Shown: positions 13,301 to 23,310 of the stretch, one piece after another
Numbering within the stretch: the first letter of the stretch is position 1
How the letters are laid out: the number at the start of each line of letters is the position of its first letter
Assembly (NCBI GenBank): GCA_022577435.1
Contig: JAKOON010000002.1
Coordinates: 3,810,501 to 3,874,500 of the forward strand
DNA length: 64,000 nt
Direction: 5' to 3'
Origin: Embiotoca jacksoni
Taxonomy: Eukaryota; Chordata; Actinopteri; Embiotocidae
The notes under the pieces: generated by a model
What the model saw: only the letters and a program-made list of their open reading frames with translations
What the model was told of the DNA's origin: nothing
Databases searched by the model: none
Made by a program: the position numbers and the translations under genes

Positions 13301-16300
13301 CTCTGGTATTTGACATGAGGCGGTGCTTTTCATCACAGTTGGTGACCTTTTAGAGTTTAGATCCAGTTTTTAAACCTGCATCATTTTATTTGACAACAAT
13401 TATACATTCCATTTCCTCCCATACATAAAGATCACTCAGTGCTGAGTGGGATATCATCACTACTAAAATTACCTTTAGGCTGCGGCAGTGCTGGGATACA
13501 ATTTTTTTTACAGATGACTTTAAAGATAATGACCAGAGCCAACAGAACTGCATTTTTAGTTGCACACCCAATAACTTCTGCTTGCAGCTGCTCTCCTTTA
13601 AGCTCCATTTCACCACAATCAAGTGAGAAACACTATTAAATGTGCACAGCAATCAGCCAATCAGGACACCACAGGAAAGCTCAGAGATGTTTATTGATTT
13701 ATTTTTATTTTTTTATTTTGTGCTTATCAAAGTTTTAGAGTCATTACGGAAAATGCTCATTAAAATTGGGGGCTTAGTACCCGTATATGATATAATTATA
13801 AGCTGCTTGTTTAATTTTTCATCCGTCGTTATGTTCATTAAACAGCCATGTCACTGTTACAGACATACTGGCTTCAGATTGTCAGATTTTCCTTTACTGC
13901 TGAATACTCTAAAGGGAAACACAGCACTTGTAATAGAACTAAGAACACCTGCATGCTGTGTGCAACTACTTTTTGTCAGCTTTGGTGTCTTATGTGTGAG
14001 GGAATAAGGATTTTTTTTCAAACAACAAATAACATGCCCGACACCTGCATTAGGAAGTGGTGGCTGCAATCAGCGATAAAGATGCAAAGAAAATGTTTTA
14101 TTCAAAAAGTGGTCATGATAATCACTTCTACAGTATTTTCCAAGGACAGTGAGTATGCAGGAACTGATTGATGCGGTGGCAGCAGTGATGAAGGCGTATT
14201 GTGTCTGCTGTCATTCCACCTGCACAGAGACTGCAGTTGAAAATCAGACAAGATGGCCAAACTGGCACGTTTACATCTATTAATGTGCACTGTCTCTTTA
14301 ACTTTAAATTATATCAATATACAAAATATTTTTTTAAATGAAAATGGATATAATGCTGACTTAAAAAAGAATGCAAAAGTATGTGTAAAAGTCGGATTTT
14401 AGAAGTTTCCATTTTGAGTGGTGGATTGCCTAACCTGGTTACTTACACAGTGAGGAGTTGAACTGGATGACGGTGTGAACGTTACTGATGTTGGTGTGGG
14501 TACACGGTGAAGCTCATCACTGACAAATGAAAAGTTAGCAGCTGGTTGACACCATGTGTTACAGAGGTGGCTTGGCTGGATGCAGCCTTTGCCGGCAGTA
14601 GATGAAGCAGTGAGAAGGGCCGCACTGCCCCTTTTTTTCCCTTTCTTTTTTTTTTTTTTTTTTAAGACAAATTTGGTTTAAAAATATAGTTCACAGTTAT
14701 TAAAGGCACTAGACACATAGTATAGTGTGTAAAATATACCTTTATTTAGATAAACATTCAAGTACACAAGATATGTTCTACGTCTCAGTGTGTTCGAGAT
14801 GCTTGAATGTCCTTGTGATGATCTGTGAAGTCAGTGTCTTAGTTCATGTGTAGTTGAGGGTCTGTGGTTCATAGTGGGTGTGAACAGAGTTGGTTAAAAC
14901 AGGACGATCACCCAGCAGTGTAGAGGCAGAGGTAGTATTTTGTGGCACAGGGTAATTTTTGGAACAAATGCCTACCTGGAATGGCAGAATTGGGGGCAGT
15001 AACCACTCTCCATTTAGCGCTCGTCAGTCAATCTCAGTGTCACTTTACAGCGAGGTGCAAAGAAAGGTGAGAAAAGCCATCAAGGGCACCAGCAGAGAAG
15101 CCATCTGTACCCGTCTCCAATAATAGAGAAAATATTTTGGATGTACGCTGTTCGACATGTGAAGTCAGACCCACTGGAAACTTTGCTCTTTAGTGTTGGT
15201 ACGCTGTGAAAACTTAAGTTTAAATATTAGCCTTAATTAAATCACTGTTTTAAACTGATACACATAACTCTATTTATTTAGGTTTTTAAGTCTAAAATAT
15301 GTGCTGTTCCTAAAATAGCATTAAACAATATGTTTTATTAACAATGAACTGCGTGTAATGATAAATGTGTCACTCATAGTGATGAATAAACTCGGAGAAT
15401 TAAAATCAAACCCTGCAGTTCCACTCTGAGCTTTTTTAGCCTCCTCTAGCCCATTGTTTTGGTTTTCCAACCAAGTAATGAACCTATCAACAAACTTATT
15501 TTCAGCTGCTGTAGGCAGTTGTTTTCTGCGAATTAAACTATAAAATATTCTAAGTGCCCAATGTAGCATTTGCATCTAAGAGTTACAGAGCCATGTAAAG
15601 TATTTTTCTCAAGTCTTAATGGAGACAAATGGCAAATGGTCCACCACTTTTATCTGGTTCCACCATCAGGCCAATATGTTTACTTGTCCCATAACTGGCG
15701 CCATTAATTCCCATTAGTCTCAGTTCTCTCTGTTTAGTGCTGATTGGCATTTATTAGCATGCTAACACTTTTAACTAAGGTGATGCAAATGGTAAAAATC
15801 ATTCCTACTTTGTGATATGGCACGTTGTCCTGTTGGAAGGAGCGTTAAAAGATGGGGGGGGGGGGGGGGGGGCCCATGATTATAAATGGATGCTAATGGT
15901 CAGCAGCATTACTGAGGTAGGCTGTGACATTTAAAGCATGCTTGGTTGGTATTATGGAGTCTAATGTATGCCAAGAAAGGGTACCCCACACCATTACACC
16001 ACCAGCCTGAAACAAAGGCACGATGGATTTATAGATTAATGCTGTTTCTGAATTACCAACTGCACGTTGCTGCATGAAATCCACATCTGTCAGACCAGCT
16101 GAAATTTTCCGCTGTTGAGTTTTGGTGTGCTTGTGCCCCCATAAATTCAGTTCCCTCTTGACAACATCTGTGTGCTTTTGTGCAACGGGTTGCTGGCTGA
16201 TGATTGGAGTAGATTTTAGCATCAATGAGCAGGTGTACAGTTAATAAAGTGGCTACTGAGTGTATTATTCCCAGTCCCTGATTTGTTTATTTGAAAAGCA

Positions 16301-19300
16301 AGAATTTCTTGTCTTTGAAAGAAGAGTAACGGTGGTTCAACTCTCACACGTAGTAAAAGTCAGGTTCGGTCAGGTATGGACAGTTCATATCTCAGTTTAA
16401 TGCCTGTGAAAGTCTAGAAGAAAAGTAGGGCTTTATGGACTTAAATCCCCAAAATGTCCACACAGTAAAGTATAGACAGAACACTTGTTAACATAATTTG
16501 TTCCTCTTTGATGCACTAAAATAGCCTTTCTCTGTCTGGCTGTTGCTCATTTGGAAGCCCTGTTGGCTTTAAGTTTTTTTTTTTTTTTTTTAGCAAATCT
16601 AAAGGCCACACCAATCAGTAACTTGTGGGGGTGACTAATGTGTGGTTCAAAATGTAGTTCCAACAATAGCGGCAGTGGTTGAGCTAGATGAAGCGATAGC
16701 AAGGCGAGCAAGAGCAAGAACAATCACTAAAAGGTTTTTTTTAAAAGTCTCCAATGGTCATTTACAAACATGGTGCTGCACTCTGCTCACATTGGCAGAG
16801 GGTCTCAGTTGCTCACTGTGTCCAGTTTTGCCACACACCATACGTCGTATGGTGGTCAATTGCAATTGGTTTAAGGCTGCTCCAGCAGTGCTCCAACATC
16901 AACATTTGCCTGAGGTCTACTTCCATTAGGGATGGAACAACTGCATACGATCCTCAGCGGCATCTGGTAGTACCAGGCTAGTACTAACAGAGAAGGAAAC
17001 AGATCCAACATTTGTGAGTCCAGCTTTGCCTGCTCACTTGCTGTTTTGTAGGACATAAATTATGCTTAATAAATTCCCAGTGGGGTCAATAAGAACAGTC
17101 TGTCTATGTACAATATGTTTCCTAACTGTCTATACATGATACGAGAATTGAACTGGTGCCAAATGGGAAAACCCTCAAGGGTCATTGAGAAACTCTCTTC
17201 TTCTCTTGCAGCCTCATGTGGTGATTTAGTTCTGCTTACTACTGTACAAGGCAACCTTGACATGAAGATGTCATAGTGGAAAAGCAGCCTCTACTCATGA
17301 CAATTGAAGACTTATATAACCCTCATGTACCTGGAGTGCCTTGTTTTACATTAGAGAAAGAGTCTGGTCCATCTTTTTTAAGATCTTTGTGCTTGATTTT
17401 TCTTCCTGGCACTTGATGGCGTCCTCCTTCTTGTCAGAAGGGGAGAGATTTGGTGTTGAAGCTAGAGAGAATGCGAAAGAGCAGGAGAGAAACAGTCAGC
17501 GGCTGCAGCCACACTCGTGAATACCGATTTGGCTCCAGCTTACCTCTGGGACGCCCGCAGCAAGCCAATTACCAAGCCTTAGTCACAGAGAGTGAAAGAC
17601 AGAAACACAGATTGACTGAAGCAAATAATGCATTTCAGCTTCAGTTCCCGCTTCAGCTCCAATTCCACCCTGTTATTAATTTACAGCAGAATCCAACGGC
17701 ACCTGGCCCTCTCCTCTTTAGCAGTTCTCACTTCTCTGCTTCTCTCCAAGCACCTTTATTCCACAAAAGACTACAGGCTACGAGTGCAGCACCAGAAAGG
17801 AAGGAAGAAAAGGGATAAAAGCAGTTGCTAAATAATCCTATTTAACTCTGAAATGTGCACTGCTGCTTTTATTCTTGACACACAGCGAGCAGGCCCAGTT
17901 CAAGCCGAGTGTGGGTTGAATTGGCAAATAGAGTAAGCAGAGGGGGAGAGAGACATGTTTTGAAACGAGGCTTGAAAGGCAGCCCAGTTTTCAGCTTAGG
18001 GAATCGCTAAATGTCTGCTTGAAGGGAAGGCTGGAGAAAGGGAGAGGGAGTCGGAGGGAGAGCAATAGGAAGAGGAGATGAAAGAGTGGAAAGAAGTTAA
18101 GTGGATGGAGGGAGCAGGAGCCAGCAGGGTTATGAAAGGTACAGTGAGAGAATGGGAGAAAAGAGGCAGGTTGGTCAGAGAACAAAAAACTGCAGGAAGG
18201 GAGGAAAAGGTAGAGGAATGGATGGGGGGGGGAAGAGGTAGTTCTTTTTCACACACACCCACTCCTCAAAGGGAAGGAGTGGATGTGTGAAATCTAGAGA
18301 TGTGCAAACAGCCTGCTGTGAAATTTTTCTTCGGCCATCTCAGCAGTTTCTATCAGCTCATTAGGAGTTAGCAAAGGTAAGGTCCATGCTTGGTCTATTT
18401 TTTTTGTATTTTTTTTTTGCTTCTTTCATCTTCTTCCTCTTTTATCCTTCTCCCTCCTCCCATCTTTACCCTGAATTCGGGCAACTGTATCTCGAGATGG
18501 TTTGATCAGGAAGTGTCACTGTACATGTACTGTACTCACAAAACAGAAACAACAGTAACCACTCATTAAGTTGGCATTGTATTGATATGTGCCAGGTTGA
18601 TTTCTATTGTGATTACATTATTTATGAAAGAAAATCTTAAAGTTTTCTGATCTTGGTATGAATGAAATGCAGTGACGGTCCTGTGGTTTGTTTATCTCAG
18701 GTGAAGCAGACCTTGATTTTGCTTGTGAAGCCTGTCTGCCCTACCTGAGCTGCAGACAACCCATCGGACTGCAGGAGGCCTGTCTGAGGTAAGACTTTAT
18801 CAAAGCCCATTGCAGTGGTGGAAAGGAATGATGTAACTTCTTCATTTGTACTCAAGTATTTCCATTTTGTGCTCCATCAAGACTCTGCTGCACTACATTA
18901 CCATTTAGCTGCTGTCACTCCTAAAATATATATTTTTTGCTATAGATAAACTTGGTTAAAAGACGCTCCACCTTCACCAGCAATCAGCTGTAACGTTGCA
19001 TTACTACTAACAAAGCAGTTATGTCCACATAGCATACGTATAATTCAATAATAATACTTTGAATAGGTTGAATTCTTTGAGCTGATAATACCTAGATGAG
19101 CTGTAAATCTATTTTCTCAACGTCACACGTTTCTTTGCACCAGTTGGGCTAATTAGCTAATGAGCAACATTTGAATCAGAAATGTCAATAGTTGTGGTGT
19201 TGATTACTTATGTTTCCAGTGCTGTCAATCAAATCTGATCAAACCACATCCACACAGTCCTAATGAGACAAACTGGCTGAGATTAGGTGTTCAAAGGTGG

Positions 19301-21899
19301 GTTTTCTTTGTAACTATAACTTTGTATGTTCATTATATTATTCAATATATATATATATAGATAGATAGATATATATATTATATCAAGGAACATGTCAGGT
19401 TCTGTCACAGTGTGGCTCAATGATGAGCCTCTTCACTGTGCTTTTAATCAACAGTGGAGCTCTACGACACAGAGGAAGATGCATCAGACTGCAGGAATAA
19501 CAGGTTCTGGGCTTTTCATCCCGATTTGTTGAAAACGGGAAATATAGAAAATTACCACTTATAATATATATATTATTATTTAAAGTTATTTGACAACAAA
19601 CATTCAAGTTTACATTTTAGTATTATTATTTTTTTTTTTACATCAATGAATTTAAATACTTCTTCCACCACATTTTTCATGGTAGGCTATATGATATCAG
19701 TAGCACAGGCCATGACCTTTGACCCTTGACCGGTCTTCATCTTTCCATGCTGCACTCGACAGAATGCCATACATTCAAACCGAGGGTTTTTACTGCTGTT
19801 TTGGTCGCTAGCGTCCACCTGATGAACATGATGAACCAAGACACAACCGCAAACCTCCACTCTGGCTGACTCCAAATGTCAGTCCTACAGCTGGTCCCTC
19901 GTGGCTCCTTGGTTACACTGTTATATGTCTGAAATGCTCACCATCACCGTATCAAGTCTGGTGTGCTGTAAAAGTAAAACATGCACAACAAGATGTGACT
20001 TCAGACTTCACTCACTGCCATGGATAGGGCATTTAATGATAAATGTATGCACTGTGAGTCTGTTGTAAAGGACACTAAAATTGTCACGTGAAATCAAGGC
20101 TCAATATGCCATAAACAGTCTGCAGCCTTCATGTTGCTGCCTTGTATAATTCATGTTGCTGTGGTGAGGTCAGTTTAAGAAGGTAAACAGTTTTACCCAC
20201 TACGCTGCACGAAGGAGCTTAAATTTGTTGAACTGTTCCTTTTAGCTCCGTGAATATGTAGGTAATCTGTGCAAATGTTACTCTTTTCTCATTTATATTA
20301 GTGTGAGGGTACAAACCGATATCACACCAACGCATGCAATACACCCGTCAGTCCACTAGAGGATACCGTGTCAATGTCATGTTTCGGCGTGATAAGTAAG
20401 GTGTCTTTAGTTTAGGCCAAGCGGCAACCAACAGTGACGTCACCCATTGGTTTGTGAATGGCTGAAATGAAGCCTTGAGTTCGGACATTGGCTGGCGCCA
20501 TCTTGCTATTTCGGGGCTGTTTGGAGCCAGAAGTGACCATATTTGGGCAAGTAAGTGGGGGATCTGACTCCATCTGATTGAAAACCCAATGAGACTACGT
20601 CCTGCCCATCGATAGCCGTGACCTGACTGCACCACAGGCCTGTCAATCAAACAGACACGCCCACAAAATCATGCTCATTTTCTAATTAATGACGTGCTTA
20701 TTTTCAGATGGATGACCAGAAAACGAGTGAGAAAGTGCCGCTAACTAACAACACCAAAATAATTTTTTTCTCACTTTGAATTTCATGAGAGAAGTTCAAA
20801 TGGGAGTCTGTGGAGGTGGAGGCTTTTTTGAGCCAACAACTCAGTAGTATTGCAGTTTAAGGCACTTTGGCATCAACTTCATTTTACAGACATGGAAGCT
20901 ATATACAGCCTGTGGTTTAGGCAACAAAAAACATGTGGTTAGGTTTAGGGAAAGATCATAATTTGGTAAATATGACCCATTCGCAATTTGGTTTGGGTTA
21001 GATCATTGCCCGAGTAAAAATAAGGAATTTTATGCAAGCAACATAGGTTACTTAAGTTTAATACGTTACGTAACCTAGAAGAAATCCACGATGACTTTTG
21101 CTTTCTCACTAATTCAAACATTAGTCGTCTGGGTGGAAGTCCTATGTTTGTTCTATCCAACCACCCTTGACCTCCTTTCTATGTGGATTTTATCAGTCTT
21201 TCTACTTTGTCACATGACCTCCTTCTTCGACCCTGGCCATACATGCGTCGACTGTTTACACCTAGACGAGACAAAACGTGGCACAGTATCTTCTGGTGGA
21301 CCGATGGGTGTATTACACCATTTGGTGTGATATTGGTGGGCAACAATACTTACACCATAAAGAAGAAGATCAGATATAATGCTTTTGGGAAACACCTGCT
21401 AAGCTTCATAAAGTTTGCAAAACAACTTTAAACAATAGAACATAGGTTCTACATGAGTACTTTCCTTAAAGGAAAAAAACAACCTGAAGGGAAAAAGCAG
21501 TGTTGAGTTAATGAGGTTATAGTTAAACTGTAGGACTGCACAGTCAAGCCTGCAAACCTGCTCAGTCTGTCACTCTGGATTACAGGAGGATGGTTTACTG
21601 TACAATAGATATTATGTACAAAGACAATTACAGCCCAGACCTTATCTTGTTCCCATGTATCTTTCGCCCCTCCACACAGCGTCTTCCGACATCTAATCCA
21701 GGTGGATCCGGACACCTACTGGTTTACTCTAAATGAGCTGCACTGCCCGGCCTCCTACGTCCCGCCCCACCCCGACCTCCTGCCCGTACAGCTGAACGGG
21801 ATGGGCCGGCCGAGAGACGAGTACTCGGGCAACGTGCTGAAACTGCTAAAGGAGGAGTTCGGCTCGGACGCAGAGACAGTTAACCGGCCAGTTAGCTAA
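681..21899 (+). CDS. TTI1: TTI1, TELO2-interacting protein 1 (13 coding exons, complete)
   Basis: Coding exons: 681-1394, 2859-3196, 3291-3543, 4575-4746, 4834-5114, 7379-7795, 7931-8090, 8957-9124, 9305-9456, 11129-11269, 12068-12272, 18701-18788, 21680-21899. Every junction is GT-AG and all phases join, giving 3309 bases (1102 residues plus stop), close to the roughly 1089 residues of human TTI1. The product closely resembles human TTI1 along its whole length, for example LFPLRF near the start, SLATSLPRLM, FFTDERIF, GYYGN.YLL, IWQ.CIQLEGI, NSDYL, DVMERCIHLL, QAPISA.AGPVY and VDPD..WF.LNEL. Known role of the family: a HEAT-repeat scaffold that, with TELO2 and TTI2, works with HSP90 and R2TP to fold and stabilise PI3K-like kinases (mTOR, ATM, ATR, DNA-PKcs, SMG1, TRRAP). 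It has no catalytic site and no membrane segment. It is convergent with VSTM2L. No truncation or premature stop is seen. Confidence 0.96.
1676..2395. mobile_element. Outer TIR element in TTI1 intron, split by a second element
   Basis: The ends are inverted repeats of about 28 bases: tgtgtgcacaattattaggc near 1681 and its reverse complement with one mismatch near 2390, both flanked by TA. It has no transposase frame, so it is a non-autonomous Tc1/mariner-like element. The interior reads continuously if the element at 1835-2175 is removed. Confidence 0.8.
1835..2175. mobile_element. Inner inverted-repeat MITE, nested in the outer element
   Basis: Two arms of about 135 bases (roughly 1837-1970 and 2035-2173) are near-perfect reverse complements around a loop of about 65 bases. 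The ends read cagtggtgtgaaaaagtg and cactttttcacaccactg with TA on both sides. This is a Tc1/mariner-type fold-back MITE of a kind common in teleosts. The TA duplication at 1835-1836 and 2174-2175 marks insertion into the outer element. Confidence 0.88.
2859..3196 (+). CDS. TTI1: TTI1 coding exon 2 (residues 239-351)
   Basis: The acceptor is tcattcag|GTTTGG. The exon encodes a HEAT-type helical stretch with DWVKNTAGKL, LLKKII and HWRVRLEMVEL, matching human TTI1. The donor AGAG|gtttga departs from the consensus (pyrimidine at +3), but phase 2 joins exactly to the G that opens the next exon and yields Q-R-C. Confidence 0.92.
3291..3543 (+). CDS. TTI1: TTI1 coding exon 3 (residues 351-435)
   Basis: The acceptor is ctctcctgtag|GTGTGAG. 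The exon contains the strongly conserved block LSENLHSLATSLPRLM and the stretch LNSAAHLERISKALMQ. It ends CAG|gtaatg in phase 0. Confidence 0.95.
3544..4574 (+). other. TTI1 intron 3, no recognisable element
   Basis: AT-rich intronic DNA. I see no gene, terminal inverted repeat, tandem array or repeat shared with the rest of the window. Confidence 0.6.
4575..4746 (+). CDS. TTI1: TTI1 coding exon 4 (residues 436-493)
   Basis: The acceptor is ccttgatag|GTGCTG. It encodes VLELDVTDVRIVEER and FFTDERIF, both highly conserved in TTI1, joined by a variable hydrophilic linker. The donor TTAG|gtatga is in phase 1 and splits the Gly codon of GYYGN. Confidence 0.95.
4834..5114 (+). CDS. TTI1: TTI1 coding exon 5 (residues 493-586)
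   Basis: The acceptor is ctgtctttag|GTTACTATG, only 87 bases after the previous exon. It encodes GYYGNIYLLTDHLLDLY, the YRKQTAMVLN motif and an acidic end (SEETDGD). The donor is CAG|gtgaga, phase 0. An alternating hydrophobic pattern fits HEAT-like helices. Confidence 0.95.
5115..7378 (+). other. TTI1 intron 5
   Basis: A 2.3-kb AT-rich intron. Apart from the inverted repeat pair at 6080-6400 and an AT-rich hairpin-prone stretch at 6295-6375, no structure is recognised. The open frames at 5758-6027 and 6798-7079 lack family resemblance and are not called as genes. Confidence 0.5.
6080..6400. repeat. Two facing fragments of a teleost interspersed repeat
   Basis: About 6085-6180 reads in the + orientation (gcttgacatttttggacat, gagagttagttgag) and about 6245-6395 in the - orientation (tctcatctaactcattgag, caataagcgc, aaactattcctt). 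Both resemble the family also found at 12713-12865 and 28936-29255. The class of this family is unknown to me. Confidence 0.5.
7379..7795 (+). CDS. TTI1: TTI1 coding exon 6 (residues 587-725)
   Basis: The acceptor is cttactgtag|CTGCTC. A Ser/Thr-rich linker of about 40 residues (disordered in appearance) precedes conserved SSIWQLCIQLEGI, LYAVLEKAGEETLL, and NSDYLLNDISLNL. The donor is CACAG|gtagag, phase 0. This is the longest internal exon. Confidence 0.95.
7931..8090 (+). CDS. TTI1: TTI1 coding exon 7 (residues 726-779)
   Basis: The acceptor is tgttcaccag|GCTCCG. It encodes VLTVMLTHSDCSLLPLVGDI, VQDVL and SVLHALMKAL as in human TTI1. The donor CTGG|gtaaag is in phase 1; joining to the next exon gives A-R-W-F, aligned to A-Q-W-F in human. 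Confidence 0.94.
8400..8640. repeat. Probable teleost interspersed repeat in TTI1 intron 7
   Basis: The stretch has the mirrored phrases ggaccaaactttggtcc and ggtgtgaaagcgcctgaa that I associate with a common fish DNA-transposon-derived repeat. No ends or target duplication were found. The rest of intron 7 (8091-8956) shows nothing else. Confidence 0.35.
8957..9124 (+). CDS. TTI1: TTI1 coding exon 8 (residues 779-835)
   Basis: The acceptor is gttcttcctttag|CGAGG. It encodes RWFPSHC followed by a hydrophilic Ser/Lys stretch and FNICQFLLDYRKQKELA, which corresponds to the human segment EQFLLNYLKEKDVA. An acidic tail (IEEDITEDF) follows. The exon is too short for a simple open-frame scan but its phases (2 in, 1 out) fit exactly. 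Confidence 0.88.
9305..9456 (+). CDS. TTI1: TTI1 coding exon 9 (residues 835-885)
   Basis: The acceptor is gtcactccag|AGGTCC. An acidic, proline-containing stretch (EVPPPTEGEDVEDIDG) is followed by the hallmark DVMERCIHLLSN and LRLRLK. The donor is CAAG|gtactc, phase 0. The acidic stretch is the counterpart of the human region that, as I recall, contains the CK2-phosphorylated Ser828. Confidence 0.92.
9930..10370 (+). repeat. Teleost interspersed repeat, copy 1 of 3
   Basis: The stretch contains phrases shared with 46030-46235 and 48900-49125: ggtagttggtcataaacac, aagttattacaattcaacct, catggcaatctatgcagcag and gatttcatcctctgggcat. These are typical of a widespread fish repeat. No coding capacity is seen. 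Confidence 0.6.
10379..10956. mobile_element. Non-autonomous TIR element in TTI1 intron 9
   Basis: The left end ttaaggcccaatcccaatt and the right end, read on the other strand, ttaggccaaatcccattt form an imperfect inverted repeat of about 20 bases. The 578 bases between hold no transposase. I could not define a target-site duplication, so the superfamily is open. Confidence 0.6.
11129..11269 (+). CDS. TTI1: TTI1 coding exon 10 (residues 886-932)
   Basis: The acceptor is tttgtgctaag|GTGCTG. It encodes VLDVLELCVCVL, ELLPMAHRCWPTLLQRL and DDPLVVLRAFR, all typical of C-terminal TTI1 HEAT repeats. The donor is AGG|gtatgt, phase 0, 47 whole codons. Confidence 0.95.
11270..12067 (+). other. TTI1 intron 10, no recognisable element
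   Basis: AT-rich intron without tandem repeats or identified mobile DNA. Confidence 0.6.
12068..12272 (+). CDS. TTI1: TTI1 coding exon 11 (residues 933-1001)
   Basis: The acceptor is gcgtgccag|GTGCTG. It encodes VLCTLGETCGDFLRRR, then the conserved QAPISAKAGPVYTHT and KLQLAVLQGLGSL. The donor CTGG|gtaaga is in phase 1. Confidence 0.96.
12713..12865 (+). repeat. Teleost interspersed repeat fragment
   Basis: It reads gcattaaaggattagttca, then a degenerate ctttccttctgagagtga and ends tagcatgaagactggaaac. These phrases match, in reverse, those of 28936-29255. The family is frequent in fish introns. Confidence 0.6.
15811..16264 (-). mobile_element. Degraded, internally deleted Tc1-like transposon
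   Basis: On the - strand the element begins at 16264 with tacactcagtagccacttta, matching the terminal sequence of a common fish Tc1 family. After a degraded stretch, 16013-15894 encode a Tc1 transposase segment with GGVMVWGTLSWHT and NVTAYLS. The N-terminal DNA-binding part and the C-terminal catalytic part are missing, and a run of 19 G lies inside. It cannot encode an active transposase. Confidence 0.82.
15854..15872 (+). repeat. Poly-G run (19 G)
   Basis: An uninterrupted run of 19 guanines within the Tc1 relic. Its length may be uncertain because homopolymers sequence poorly; it could form a G-quadruplex. Confidence 0.9.
18701..18788 (+). CDS. TTI1: TTI1 coding exon 12 (residues 1001-1030)
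   Basis: A short 88-base exon after a 6.4-kb intron. The acceptor is tttatctcag|GTGAAG; the peptide GEADLDFACEACLPYLSCR followed by QEACLR aligns with the human GEGDLN..ADACLIYLS segment. The donor GAG|gtaaga leaves phase 2, completed by the C that opens the last exon. Confidence 0.93.
18820..18960 (+). repeat. Teleost interspersed repeat fragment
   Basis: It contains gcagtggtggaaaggaatga, tactcaagtatttccatttt and ctgcactacatta, recognisable as a degenerate copy of a very common fish repeat (usual form: gtggaatgtaactaagtac). No ends could be defined. Confidence 0.55.
19382..19567 (+). repeat. Dispersed inverted repeat, copy 1
   Basis: About 185 bases that reappear as the reverse complement at 23311-23492 with high identity by eye (over 90 percent). 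Shared phrases include aaggaacatgtcaggttctg and gaaaacgggaaatatagaaa. It lies in TTI1 intron 12. Confidence 0.85.
20430..20885 (+). repeat. Interspersed repeat family A, copy 1
   Basis: It shares ordered phrases with 35109-35530 (+) and 43497-43735 (-): cattggtttgtgaa, gccatcttgcta, ccagaagtgaccatatttgg, ctgtcaatcaaacagacacg, tttcatgagagaagtt and tattgcagtttaag. It has no coding frame. The class is not established. Confidence 0.75.
20930..21350 (+). repeat. Interspersed repeat family B, copy 1
   Basis: It contains gtggttaggtttagggaaag and, further on, cgaccctggccatacatgcg plus gatgggtgtattacacc. The same order occurs on the other strand at 45600-45860, and the first part recurs at 56515-56620. 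It is unclassified. Confidence 0.6.
21680..21899 (+). CDS. TTI1: TTI1 coding exon 13 (residues 1030-1102, stop TAA)
   Basis: The acceptor is ctccacacag|CGTCTT. It encodes SVFRHLIQVDPDTYWFTLNE, PPHPDLLPVQLNG and NVLKLLKEEF, the conserved C-terminus of TTI1. The fish protein continues about 12 residues past the human end before the TAA at 21897-21899. Confidence 0.96.
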
Positions 21900-22140
21900 T
21901 GAGCTGCTGATTGATGCGATTGACTCACCTCTCAAACGCACGGTTCATCGACTCACCGACTTCAACAGGTCAATTAACTGAAAGAACTGACAACTGTGCT
22001 AAAAAACAGCCATCAGATTTCCTGGTGATAACCTTCACGGCGTACACTGCTCTGATAAGAAGCAAGGTACAAAGGAGGATGTCAGCTGAGCTTCTCTGCT
22101 GCAGGTGCAGCAACCACGAATAAACCTGACAGGTCTTCTT
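21900..22140 (+). other. TTI1: TTI1 3' untranslated region (inferred)
   Basis: This stretch follows the stop codon and contains a canonical AATAAA 220 bases downstream. The end near 22140 is inferred from the usual 10-30 base distance to cleavage; no transcript data were available. Confidence 0.6.
22119..22124 (+). promoter_or_regulatory. TTI1: TTI1 polyadenylation signal AATAAA
   Basis: Canonical AATAAA, the first one after the TTI1 stop codon, followed by a T-rich tract (aggtcttcttcattttc) that would serve as the downstream element. Confidence 0.65.
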
Positions 22141-23310
22141 CATTTTCTGAAGAAATGCCTTATTTTGAATATGTGCTTGTTTTGAAATATTCATCCCAAC
22201 TTTCAGTGTTTCTGAACACAGAATAATTTAGTTGTTGGTGGCTCTGAAAATATTTTTTGTTTCTTTTAACTTGGAAGATAACCCTGGTTATCAAAGACTT
22301 GTTCCCATCGAGGCTGTTTCTAATGTATTTTTGCTGAATCCAAATGTGTTTTCAGAGTTTCTCTGTCGCCCATATTTTTTTGTTCCAGTATACTCGCATG
22401 GAGCGGGGGTGCCAAGGAAAGTGCAGCCCCTCTATGTTGGACACTAAAGACGGACGTTCCCGAGGCCAAACACTAGTACATTCAGTGTAAAAAAAAGTAC
22501 CATAAGGTACAGAAATAAGTTTTGCTTTTGCATCCATACAGATAGAAACTTAGGTTATTAAGAAGACAAAACAGATATATAATGTGTAGGTGGTCATTTA
22601 CAAAGGCTTAGATGTCTTGGCCAACACATCTAGAGAACATTTGTGTCCAGTATTTTACCCACTGAACAACCAAGATGTTTTTTTTTGCCATAATTACACC
22701 ATTTACATACTGTAAAAAAATACATATTATAGTAGGGTTTTTGAATTTTAGAGAGTAATTGAACTAATCATGTGCACCGAATGCTTCCTAAAAGGAAAAA
22801 TAACCGAAGCTTAGAACAGTGATATTGATAGTGATAGTGATCTAAATCACTCCTGTGTCATTCAAAGTTTTGCCAAAAATAAACCATTTACACAATCCAG
22901 ACTAACAAGGCTAAAACGTTGTCCTCTGGGGCACTGGGAATACTTGAATGACTCTGCTGAAAACAACTGTGATGTAACAAAAATGGATCACATTTTCGAC
23001 ACAAGTGCAGACAGGAGCACAGAGGAGATAGGACAGAGAGCGAGAGGATGATAGAGGTTGTAACAATGTAAATAGTTCAATGTGTATAGCATGTTGAGCC
23101 CCCATCAAAATTTTCTAAATTTTTGTTCCATAAATTTGCAAAGAAATTCTACTACGTTTCTTCTGATTTATGATTTGCGATAACTGCTATACGGCACAAA
23201 ATATATTTTTGAGTTCTCCGGACTTGTAGCCATGATTGTGCTGTTTCAATAGAGGTTACAGCAAAACCACAAAAAAAAGCCAAGTAACTGCTCGGGATTC
23301 AGAGGGTTAA

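Larger units (their letters stand above)
12273..18700 (+). other. TTI1 intron 11 (6.4 kb)
   Basis: The longest TTI1 intron. It carries a repeat fragment (12713-12865), T tracts near 14643-14663 and 16575-16592, a Tc1 relic (15811-16264) and a purine-rich stretch on the + strand at about 18020-18240. Between these I recognise no gene; the frames at 13642-14007 and 17450-17818 have no family resemblance. Confidence 0.6.
18789..21679 (+). other. TTI1 intron 12
   Basis: The last TTI1 intron, 2.9 kb, largely repeat-derived: fragments at 18820-18960, 19382-19567, 20430-20885 and 20930-21350, and a short TA/GATA array near 19346-19378. No exon is seen between the two flanking TTI1 exons. Confidence 0.6.

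Noticed and set aside
15893..16225. A 110-codon frame as an intact host gene
   Set aside because: The second half is clearly Tc1 transposase (GGVMVWG...WHT) and the first half is decayed transposon end sequence that happens to stay open.
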